From Mastigamoeba balamuthi (lineage: Eukaryota; Evosea; Mastigamoebida; Mastigamoebidae), in assembly GCA_902651635.1 (NCBI GenBank), contig CACRSC010000010.1:1460086-1524085 (forward strand): a stretch of 64,000 bases of DNA, written 5' to 3'. A program made the translations under genes and the position numbers. The notes beneath the pieces were generated by a model. That model did no database searches. It saw nothing but the letters and a program-made list of their open reading frames with translations, and was not told the origin of the DNA. Each line of letters opens with the position of its first letter. Position 1 is the first letter of the stretch. Positions 33,917-43,950 of the stretch are shown in pieces.

Positions 33917-35782
33917 TCACGCCGACGTCAAGTGCACCGGCGTCGCGAAGTGCTTTCCCCTGACGCTCTCGAGCCCCTCTCCTGCGTACGACACAAGCGG
34001 CGACACCTCCACGTCGCCGTTGCCCTCGACGGTGGCCCCCTGATCCCGCAGCCACGACGCGTGCAGCGCGGTGATCGCACCGCGGCACGTCTCGGGGTTG
34101 TCCGAGGAGCTTCCAGTGGGGTTCTTGAGCGGCGCAAACTCCTCCTCGCGAGGAACGGCGAGCGCGTGCAGCGAGCTCGCCTGCGCAAACCTGCATGCCA
34201 GAGCGGAACGGTCGGTCAGACAGCTCACGGAGGAGAGCAGAAATTAAGCCGCACATATCGAAGATGAACATCTCCGCCTTGAACGCGTTGGGAGCAGAGG
34301 GCGTCACCACGGCGCCGTTGGCCCCGACAAACGGGACCTGGAGGTTCCCAGCCAAGTCAGTGCGCCGCAGACACGCGCGGGGGGTGGCTGGCGGCGTGCC
34401 TTCTTGTGCGCGACGTGGAACGGCAGCGGCGTGAGCGCGTTCTTCTCAAGGAACGCCAGCGAGAACGCGTTGATGCACACGTGCGACGCGCTGTAGACGA
34501 GCTCGCCGTCGGGGCCCCTGAGGTGCCTCGCAGTCTTGTCGATCTCGCTGTACTCGGCGACAGCGGGCCTGCCGCCGCGCAGGCAGAGCACGCCCACAGG
34601 CTCGTCCGCGTGCGCCTTGCGGACCACCTTGCTCGCCACGTCCGAGCCCGTGGCAGCGACGAACCCGCAGAAGACCGGGTCTGCGACGCGGACGAGGACG
34701 TTGTCGACGCCGTACTGGTGCACGTACTCGACGCCCAGCGAGCGCATCTGCGCGAGGGCGCCGCTGTGGACGAGCGCCTGGTAGACGCCCGCGTTGCCGT
34801 TGGGGCTCAGGGCGACCTTGGAGCGCGACTCGAGCAGCACGCGGCCCTCGCTGTCCAGCGCTGGCAGCATCCCCTGCTGGAAGAAGTGCACGCTCTCCTG
34901 CAGCAATCGAGTTGTTGAATTGCGTGCCACGAATCAATTGATAGAGTTCCCCCAGAATGCCTGCGTTGAGTCACAGATTTCGAGAAATTGGAGTTGTGTA
35001 GGAGGAACGGACCTTGGCGAGGCCGAAGAAGTGCTGGGACTCAAAGTAGGCGACCGTGTCGTCGTGAGTGGCGTCGCTGGTGAGGATGTACCAGTGGACG
35101 AGCGACGGGCGGGTCGTCGCGGGCATCGAGGGCACCGCGAGCCTCTGCAGGCGCTCGAGGCGCTCGGCCTGCAGCTGGAACAGCGACTTGTGGGACGGCA
35201 GCCCCACGTCGTACATGCCCTTGGGGTGGTCGTACCCCAGCCTCGACCCCTGCCCGAGTTGTCACGTCAGTTGGACCGCTCCTCTTCCAGCGCCAGATTG
35301 AAAAATTCAATTCGATTGGAATAGGAAAATAAAAACAAGAATTTGATGAGCGGGTACGGACCTGCCCGCCGGCGAGCAGGAGCACGGCGATCTTGCCTGC
35401 CGCGATGAGCTCGAGACCCTTTGCGCGCCAGGCGGCGACGGTCTGGGGCTTCTGGGTCCTCACGTCGATCGTCGACGTGAACGGCGCAATGTCGCCAGCC
35501 TGCACCACCGCCGTCCCCGTCTTGACTGCACACAACAGCGACGTCTCAGTGCCGCGCCCTACGTCGACGGGCGACGACTGGCTCACTCACCCAAATCGCG
35601 CAGACGGGCCAGCGTGGGCTTGTCGACCTCCTGCTCGTTCGTTGTTTCAGGGGCGAGGGATCGATAAGACAGGGCTATCCAAACGACAAGAAGCGAGAAT
35701 CCTGTGGTCGTACGCTGATCTGGGCCTGAATGGCCTTCCTCTCGGCCTCGGTGGGCTCGAACTCGCACAGAACACCTTCCAT
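33917..35782 (-). CDS. UAP1: UDP-N-acetylglucosamine pyrophosphorylase
   Basis: Makes UDP-GlcNAc from UTP and GlcNAc-1-phosphate in the cytosol, supplying N-glycan, GPI and possibly chitin synthesis. Seven exons close in phase to 1,365 nt (454 aa): 35,714-35,782, 35,591-35,630, 35,362-35,525, 35,013-35,249, 34,400-34,897, 34,255-34,337 and 33,917-34,190. The nucleotidyltransferase signature LLLAGGQ-GSRLG spans intron 3. Further family motifs are FFQQGMLPALD, SPNGNAGVYQAL, EYVHQYGVDNVLV, DPVFCGF, EYSEI and VPREEEFAPLKN. The intron after HVAHKK (34,338-34,399) begins GCACGC and ends CTCCAG, so it is a GC-AG intron; no GT donor gives the right frame. Length is slightly below the usual 480-520 residues. 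Confidence 0.93.
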
Positions 35783-35888
35783 CGGCGAAGTTTGTTTTTC
35801 ACTCAGATGTAGCCAAAGATTCTCCCGAAATATCTCTTTGTTGTGTCAGAAATATCGGGCCGTTTCGAGCAAGCTCACGGCTGTTTGC

Positions 35889-38800
35889 TCAGTACGAGCT
35901 GTCGAGCTGTGTCTCGTTGGCGAGCTTCTTGTAGCGCGCGTATATGCGGCGGTTGTGGCGGACGAGCGTCACCGCGATAGCAGCGCCGATGACGACCACC
36001 GTGACAGCGATGAACGTGCCGATGAGCGCCCACTTCTTGTACGACGCGCTCGCCGGGTGCTCGGGGGTCACGCACTCGGCCACGCGGGTCGCCGGCAGCG
36101 CCTCGCCGCCGTAGCACATGTCCGTGGTCCAGTAGTACGAGACGTTCATCTTGTTCTTGATGCAGTCGCCCTCGCGAGTCCTGTAGTCCGCCGCAGTACA
36201 CTTACGGCACTGGAGGAGCGTCAGCAGCGGCCACCGCGTGGATTCCAACAGGAGCACAAGAGAGGCCGAGCCAGCAAGCAGCGGTGAGGGGCGGGGGGAG
36301 TTGGGCGTACAGCAGAGCGAGAGCGCCAGACGAGGGAGACGATGCACGAGTCCGAGAACTCGCCCAGGGTAAGCGAGCCGCCCGCGCTCTTCTCGACGGG
36401 GTCGCACACGAACTTCACGTCGCCGACGCACTTGCCGCTGTCAGACGACATGTACACCACGTTGAACCCGTCCTTCACGTTCACCCCTGCAGAGCAAACC
36501 GTCAGGCGTGCGGGTGCACGGCGGGGGTGCTGCAGCGCTACCGTTGGGCAGGAAAGAGATCATGTCGCCCGTGTAGGTGACGTTCTCGTCGGGGTCGGCA
36601 GTGGCGTTGACCACGACCAGTGACGAGCACGCGGTGACGGCGACGCTGAGGACGCCGCGGGTGTTGTCGATCTTCTCGGGGCGCGAGTTGGCCGGCGCCC
36701 ACGCGAGCGAGAACGTCACCGACGAGTTGTCGGCGTAGAACGACGACAGCGGTACGTGCGAGCAGTTGAACGAGCACGACCCGCTCCCGGGCAGGCTCCT
36801 CGTGCCGGTCCCGCAGGCCAGGCACTTGGCGGACCCCTGCTTGGCGAACGTGTCCTCGTGGCACGCGGTGCACTGCTCTGCGCCCTCGCTGCTCGAGTGC
36901 CCGGCGGGGCACGCAGTGCACTCGCCGGCCACCTTGCCGTACTTGCCCGCCGGGCACGGCTCGCAGTCGTCCGACCCGCCGTTGCCCTGCGTGACGCCGA
37001 CGACCTCGACGCTGCGGACGCGGAAGCTGCTGCACGCCGACGTCCTGTCGGGCTCGGTGGCGTTTGTGCGGTACGACCACGTCAGCTGGCGGCTGCCCGC
37101 CTCGAGGTCGATCTTGATGCTCTGCGTGGGCGTCGCGGCGCAGCCGGCGCAGGGCAGGGTCAGGCGCGTGGCCGAGTCCACCTGGAAGACAAGAGACCCG
37201 GCGCCCAGCGGGCACGTGGCCTCGAAGACGAAAGACACGGAACCGGAGCGCTCGACCTCGACGGAGGTCGTGAGCCACGAGTCGGTCCCCGGGCCGTGGA
37301 ACGCGCCCGAGTCGACGAACGAGCCCCCAGAGCGCCAGCCGTGGCTCGTGCACTCGCCAGTGCAGCCGGTAGAGAACCCCGTGGGCAGGACAGCGCCGCC
37401 CCACGAGCCGACGAACTCGACGCGGGGCTTGGGCTGGCTGGCGGCGCCGCAGCGCGAGCACGCGGTGCGGGCGGCGTCAGAGTGCGTCCCGTCGGCGCAG
37501 TAGGCACAGGTGCCGTCCTCGGCGAGGATCTGCCCCTGGTGGCACATGGACGAGTCTGCCAGACGGAGGGAGTCAGCCTTGCGAGGTCGAGTGAGGGGCC
37601 ACAACACAGCGCACCGCAGTTGAGGCTCTGCGCAGCCGGGAGCGTGCTGCGGGCGGTGTCGCACGCCGCTGGCGCGATCCACGAGAAGGTCTTCTGGCGC
37701 TTGCCTCCGGTGCAGGACGAGAGAGACTCAGCCACGTCGAACTGCGAGCAGTCTGCGACGGGAGCACAAGGCTGGCGTTAATAGAACTGCTGGGGCCACT
37801 GGGGGCGGGCGTACTGCGCGAGACAAAGCAGCGGGCGGCACCGGGGATCGACACCTGGCCCTTGGGGCACGGCAGGCACGATGCCGTTCCCGCGTCCTTG
37901 GCGTAGTAGTTGGCGGGGCAGAGCGTGCACTTGCCCTGGCCGGCCTCCTTCTGCTCGCGGCCGGCGGGGCAGAGCGAGCAGCCCAGCACGGCGACGGTCA
38001 TGTTCTCGATGATGATCGAGGTGATCTGCACGCGGTCTTCGCCCTTCTCGAAGCTGACGTCCTTCTGGTACTCCCACGCCATCGTGTGGAAGCCCGCGGC
38101 CAGCTTGAACGTGACCGTCGTGGCCTCTGTCTGGATCCCGCTGTCCACGAGAACGGCGTTGTCGTCGACGCGGAACCTGCACCCCCCCAGAGCGTTACTC
38201 CTCCCTTAACGCGAGAGAGGGGGGGGGGCAAGTGCAGCAATTGCTTTCATAATCGAGGGCGGGAGAATTGATTTTCAGAGACGGGCGTGCCTGAAGACAT
38301 CCCAGTTCTTCTCCGTGCTGGTGCGGTAGGTGAACGTGATGGAGCCGTTGCGCGAGAAGCGGGCGCTGAACTTGAGGGCCGAGAGGATCGCGTGGATGCC
38401 GTTGTTGCTGCCGCTGTCGATCGACGTGCCCAGCAGGCGCCACCCGCTGCACGACTTCTTCATGCTGTTGGTCGTCGAGCAGGTCGTGGTCACGCCGGCG
38501 GGCCACTCGGTCCACGTGTCCCACAGCCGCCCGCCGCCTTCGCAGGATCAGGAACCACAAAAAGATACGCGAATCAGCGAATCAGTGCTGTTGATCCGCC
38601 CCAAGTGTCGCGCTGTTCGCACCCGCGGAGAAGGAACCCGGCTTGCAGCTGTAGCAATTGAAGTCGGTCGAGTTGAGGAACTTGCCGACACTGCACTCCT
38701 TGTCTGTGTTGGCCAGGGCCACCGATGAGGAACGGGAAACAGACAGATAGATAAAACGGAAATATCAGCCCGACACGAACCGCAGGGAACGCCAGTGATC

Positions 38801-39274
38801 TGGGCCGGCAGAGGGACGCCGAGACGGCAGGTGGCCGGGGGCTTCCAGTAGTACACGACACGGCGAGTGCGGGAGTCGGGGTCACAGGGCATGAACGTGT
38901 ACCCAATGTCCTTCTCCGTGCACGCTGTTGCGGGCGGTGGGGAGGGTGGGGCTAAACGTCAGCGGAGGAGGGACACGGCGAGCAGGCGATATTGTCGGTG
39001 ACAAGATATTGCGAGGGCGATTCAAATGCCAGATATCTGCCCGAGCTGTCCGACGGGGGTGCTCCAGCGCCAGCCCGCCGCGGCGAGGGGTGGGAGGCGG
39101 CACGGGAGGGTAGCGGTGTGGCGTGCGTATGGGGTCGGGGACGTCGTAGGTCTGGCCGCACGTGGCGTCGTAGCAGAGAGAGGTGGGCGTGGGGTTGCAC
39201 GGCTCCAGCGACAGGGCCAGCAGCGGCATCATGGCAGCCACCGCGGCTGCGCGAACCAGAGAGCGAACCGCCAT
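35889..39274 (-). CDS. ELAPOR/EIG121-like type I transmembrane receptor
   Basis: Family members (ELAPOR1/2 in animals) are endo-lysosomal transmembrane proteins with cysteine-rich and mannose-6-phosphate-receptor-like regions. The signal peptide begins MAVRSLVRAAAVAAMM at 39,274. Repeated cysteine modules follow (CSLCPAGREQKEAGQGKC, CTLCPANYYAKDAGTASC, CEPCPAGKYGKVAGEC, CTACPAGHSSSEGAEQC). A region with GSWGGAVLPTGF corresponds to the family's G-W-LP-GF lectin-like block. An MRH-like part has NVVYMSSDSGKC. Near the C-terminus EGDCIKNKMNVSYYW...VAECVTPEH matches the membrane-proximal EGxC...W motif of ELAPOR. Then come a TM segment (WALIGTFIAVTVVVIG), a basic stop-transfer and a short tail with LDSSY. 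At least seven exons are present; the junctions between 38,900 and 39,220 are not resolved, so the N-terminal third is approximate. Confidence 0.75.
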
Positions 39275-39508
39275 CGCGGAAAACAAAAGCGGTGAACGGA
39301 CACAGTAAAACACAGTCGAAAAATCCCCACACTGGAGATTCTGTGCGATTCACAAAGAGTGGTGAGCATTTATCATTTATGTTCTCTTCATCATGTAAAC
39401 AGTACGAAGCTCATGCGGAGAACACCTCCTCCAGTGGGTCGTGTCCAGCCATTTGCTGGATGCCAGCTGGGACGGCGTGGATCCCTTCTACTTTTAATCT
39501 TCGTGAAG

Positions 39509-39581
39509 GCCGACCTAGCTCAGTCGGTAGAGCGCACGGCTCTTAACCGTGTGGTCGAGGGTTCGACCCCCTCGGTCGGCG
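39509..39581 (+). tRNA. tRNA-Lys (anticodon CTT)
   Basis: Acceptor stem GCCGACC/GGTCGGC, D arm with AGTCGGTAGAGC, anticodon stem CACGG/CCGTG with loop CTCTTAA (CTT), and T arm GAGGGTTCGACCCCCTC. No intron and no encoded CCA. It lies between two minus-strand genes. Confidence 0.95.
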
Positions 39582-39668
39582 TTTTATGTCATTTCTTTGT
39601 TTACTCGACCGATCGATGCAAAGGAACATGTATGTGGCAATTACATCGATACCTCGGTTTTCTTTATC

Positions 39669-41194
39669 TCACGAGCTTGCTGCCAGCACTGTCCCAGCAA
39701 GCATCATTCCAGAAAGAAGGTGTGTGCTGCTCATGCCTTGCTCCTGATAACTATCAACACTGCCAGGCACAGCTTGTGCAGCATACAATGCTGTCTGAGT
39801 AATGAGGCAAGCACCCACGCCGCGCTCAATACGAAATAGACCATTCTCGCCCCAGTCAGTTCCCCAAGAGTTCTTGATCAGCCAGTATTCCGTTCCATCT
39901 GTCGTTTTTCCCCATCCAACAAGCAGAACGGCATGGTTGATTGATGTCTCACACTCGTCTGTTGAAGCGTATGTTCAGATTCTCAGAAAGGAAAAGTGGA
40001 AGTAGTACTGCTATTAGCAAGCACGCCAGAGGAATAGTGCTGCAACGTGGTGGCATCAATTGTCATGGCAAGGGGACCCATTGCCACAAGGGCCTGGGCA
40101 GTTGTTCCACTGTCAGACTCGTCCCATTGAATGACATAGCCAGTGATCATTTTCCCCACTGCCAGTGAGGCATCAGCAGAGCACGATCCTGTTGCTTCCT
40201 TGTATGGATAGTTCCCGATCCGCATTGCACCTCCACTAGAGCATTGAATGAGGATTTACTGTCCAGGTGCTTTATCGCATACTCATTTCGGGCAGTCTGC
40301 TTGATAAGGTATGCAAGCGCAGCTCCAGAGTTGCCACCCGAGCATCCGAGTTGGTTCGGGGTACAATCGATCAGCTGTTGCTCGCTGAAATGCTCAGAGG
40401 ACCCTGTCTCCTTCTTCCAGGCCCCCTCTGCAACGCCTGAGGCTGCGAATGCCCAGCACGACCCGCACTCTGAGAGATAGTCTTGAGACAACCCAGTCTT
40501 TTTAGAGTGCACTTACCGCCCTGATCACGAACAGCAGTCATGTAGGGGGTTGTGAACGTCGATGGCAGTGCTGACCGGGCTGACCTGGCACTCCGGTTGA
40601 AATGTTCGAACCCCGATGTTGCATTGTCATCGTTCACTGAGTGGCATGATGAGGCGACTAGCAGCTGCGGGAGATGACTCACCATAGCCGAGATAAGTTG
40701 ATTTGAACTCATCCGAGCTCAGATCCGCGAACTGGGGCAGGATCCCAGTAAGAAAGCAGCAAGCAAGGGGTACCGAGAGCAGCCCACCCGGTTTGGCGCA
40801 AAGTGCGCGCGGCTCTGCAAGGAGTTGAGTTTTCTGATCTCTGTCATCGACTTGGCGAACACGAGCCTCCTCGCGATTTCTGTCCCGCTCCCGTGAGACC
40901 GCACCGCAGCGCAGGCCCGAGGTGGGATTAGTACCTTGGTCGCTCGTGTAGTGCCGCTCGTTGTCCTTCTTCCACGCCGTCTGTGAGAGCATCAGCAGAG
41001 GCGGAGGCAGCCCGACAGCATGAGATGAGATGGTGCGGGGTGGGACAGCCAAAGACTCGGGGCGAAGGGCAGAATGCACAGCCATTCGTGCGTACCCAGA
41101 GGCAGTCGTCGTCGTCGTCACCGCATCCCGCACGAACGCACGCGCACGCGAAGCACACCGCAACCAGAGCCACCGCAGCAGCCGAAGACCTCAT
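39669..41194 (-). CDS. Secreted or GPI-anchored papain-family cysteine protease (I29 + C1A)
   Basis: Eight exons close in phase to 1,110 nt (369 aa): 41,096-41,194, 40,935-40,980, 40,788-40,879, 40,683-40,731, 40,517-40,636, 40,283-40,469, 40,009-40,235 and 39,669-39,958. A signal peptide (MRSSAAAVALVAVCFACACV) is followed by a short Asp run. The I29 inhibitor propeptide has TAWKKDNERHY, EIARRLVFAKSM and FADLSSDEF. The mature enzyme has the oxyanion Gln and catalytic Cys in RDQGECGSCWAF, GCSGGNSG, the catalytic His in NHAVLLVGWG and the Asn in IKNSWGTDWGENG. It should be made as a zymogen and act in digestive vacuoles or outside the cell. The C-terminus ends in a hydrophobic tail (SGMMLAGTVLAASS) after a small-residue region, as in GPI-anchor signals; ordinary cathepsin L-type proteins stop earlier. 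Confidence 0.9.
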
Positions 41195-41402
41195 TCCGCG
41201 ACGACTACGGCGGGCAGAGCCGATCACGAAATGCTGTGCAACTAGAAATAACACCCACGGAATAAAAAAGACGTTCGATATTCGTGCGAGACGGGTCCGA
41301 TTTCTGCCACGCACAGTGGGCGTCACATGACCTGGCTGCAAGAAGGTGGCGCTTCGACGTAATCGATACGATTTCGGTATTATTTTCAAAGCAACGAATG
41401 TA

Positions 41403-43678
41403 CTACAAGCGATCCGGGCCCTGGGCGCCCTGCGCCTCGCAGGGCAGAGCTGAGGCGTCTCCTGTGATGAGGTAGGCGAGCGCCGCATCGATGTTGTACT
41501 CGTCGTACTTGCTTCTGTCCACCGTGTTCTCCGCGACGAGCGCCGGACACTGCTGTGCTGTGCACGCCGCTGATGCCGGCCTGCACGCGGGCGGCGGCGG
41601 CAGCGCCTTGCTGGGGGGCACGTGCGACGTCCTGGGCTGCGACACGACCACGACCTGCGCGCGGGGCGCCTCGGACGACTCCTGCAGCTTCTTCTCCTTG
41701 GCCCTCCTGATCCAGCTGAGCTCGCGCAGCAGCTTGGCCAGGAACGACTCCTTCTTCTGCGCCTTGGGGTTCGCCACGGCCCCCTCGGCCTGTGCGTGCG
41801 CGTGTGCTCCGCGCGAGTTGCTGTGGTGCCTGTTGGAGTGCGACATGCTGTTCCTGCTGGGCTCCCCCTGCGTCTTTCGCCTCCTGATCCAGCTGAACAG
41901 CGCGTCCGACATCCTCCGCAGGCTTGATCTCTTCTCCGGCCTCACCTGCACGCTCTGGCGCGCGTTCTCCTGCCTATCGGGCTGCTCGGGCGGCGACGGA
42001 GCGGTGGCGGCGGCGCTCTGCTGCTGCCCCAGCGCAGACCGGGGCGCAAGCGGCTTGGGGTTCTGGGGCTGGAACACGACGACCGAGAGCCTCTTCTGTA
42101 CGATCAGCGAGGTCCGGGCGGCCAGCAGGGACTTGCGGGTCATCATCGGCGCCGCCTGCTCGAACCTGTCGCCGGTCCTTGCGCCCTCTGTCGGCTTCCC
42201 CGCGGCGGCGCTCGGCTGCTGCGGCGCCTGGGCCGCCTGGGGCGCCTTGGGGGCCCTTTGCTGCTGTTGCTGCCTCGGGGCGTCGCTCTGAGGGAGCGGG
42301 AGCACGTCGGCGACCTGAGGGGCCTCGCTGACGTCGTCGAACTCCGTGCAGGAGCCACTCGACCTCCGCAGGGGGTTGCTCTCTTGCGGGCCGCTGCTCG
42401 AGCTGGGAGGGTCTGCCGACAGGCCGCGGGCGTAGGCGGCGGGCATCGGAGCCTTCTTCGCCTGCTGCAGCGCGCTGGGCGAGCAGGTCGCCGCGTGCGG
42501 CGGCGTGACGCGCGCGGCGCACTTGGCCTGGCTCAGCTTCGACATGGCGCTGCGCTCCTGCAGCGTCGGCACGTTGGGCACGCGCGGGGGCCCCGCGGTC
42601 GTGCTGTGGCGCTTGTGGTCGTTGCTCTGCCACTCGACCGACCGCTCGCGGACGTGGTTCGCCTCCTCCTCGGCCTTGCGCAGCCGCTCCTGCCCTATCC
42701 TGCGCGCCTCTGCCTCCTCCGCCCGCAGCCTCGCGTCCTCCTCCGCGGCAGCTGCAGCCGTCTCTGCCCGGCGCTGTGCCGTGAGCGCTGTCGCGCCCCC
42801 GCGCCACTTGGACGGCCCTGCCGCGGGGGCTGTGTTGCGCTTCTCCGCTGTGTCGCCGCCCTCTGCTGCCTCGTCCTCGTCCGGGCCGCAGTCCTCCGGG
42901 GGCGCACTCTCGCGCCCCGGGGCGCCGAGCTTCTCGGCGACCTCCTCGGCCCGGGCCCGCGACTGCGCCTCCAGGAGGTCCCGCTGCTCCCAGAGCGCCT
43001 GCGTGCCCTGCTTCCACGAGGGCACCTGCGCACGCTTCTCGGCGGCCTGCCGCGCGCGCAGCCGCACGATCTCGGTGCTGGACGCGCGGTTCGCGTTGTC
43101 GGCCGTGAGCACGAGCGAGAGCCGCGCGGGGTTGAGCGATCTGCGGATCGTCAGAGCCCTGGCCTTGGACTGCTGCGCGCGGGGGTTTCTGGCCTTCGCC
43201 GTCGCACTGCGCACAGCACACGGGGAGGCCGGTGAGAAAGAGGCATACAACTGCGCTCGCTGCTAGCGGGTCTCGGGCACATTCACGCAAAACAGCAAAC
43301 AGGCAGTCGCTGGGTTCGCTTGCCCAGTCGGCGCGCGCTGAATAACCCGAAGACCTGGGTCGAAAAACCGACGAAAAAGGCAGCGCTTACGGTTCTCTTG
43401 GTGCCGGGCGGCGCGCGGGCGACTTGGCCTGCGGCACCGCTGGGCGCTTCTCGAAGACGCCCGGGTGCGCGAGCATGTCCTTGAGAGCCGATGTCGGGTC
43501 GAAGGAACCGTTGCCGGATTTTTCGGCGAGTAGCAGTTGAGTCTCACGGATTCTCTGACCCTGGAAGAGCGAGGGGGGAGAGGAGGGCTGAGGACTCGCG
43601 GGCGGCCACGGGAGAGGGCTGGGGCCGTGACGGCGTCCGACGTACCCGTGGCGGGGCGTGCCTGACGGTTGACTGCAT
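41403..43678 (-). CDS. Basic, proline- and coiled-coil-rich protein of unknown function
   Basis: Three exons, 43,646-43,678, 43,391-43,560 and 41,403-43,206, close in phase to 2,007 nt (668 aa). The N-terminal segment GQRIRETQLLLAEKSGN with KDMLAHPGVF looks like a folded helical unit. A long charged Ala/Glu/Arg-rich helix follows (about residues 130-270), then Gln- and Pro-rich low complexity. Two similar short basic motifs, DALFSWIRRRKTQG and RELSWIRRAKEKK, lie about 60 residues apart near the C-terminus and may be membrane- or partner-binding helices. The C-terminus has YDEYNIDAALAYLITGD. No catalytic domain is visible; a scaffold or cytoskeletal role is only a guess. Confidence 0.72.
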
Positions 43679-43950
43679 TTTTACCGCTTGTGCAGCAATT
43701 ATCAAGCGCGCAGGGAAAAATCTGAGAAATCTGCACCGGACGACTCTCCCGACCGGCCCCGAGCCCAAACGCACCCAGGCCATTTCCAACTGCCCGCGCG
43801 ATGGAGCGAGGCCGACTTCACGACCCGGGGGGTGCACCCGGGCGACCGGAGGAAATATCCGGCGACTGAAAAACGGCCCAAAAGCCACGGACACGCAATC
43901 TCAGACTTTATACTCTTCACAGCAACGACTCTCTGAGATCGCGAACCAGC

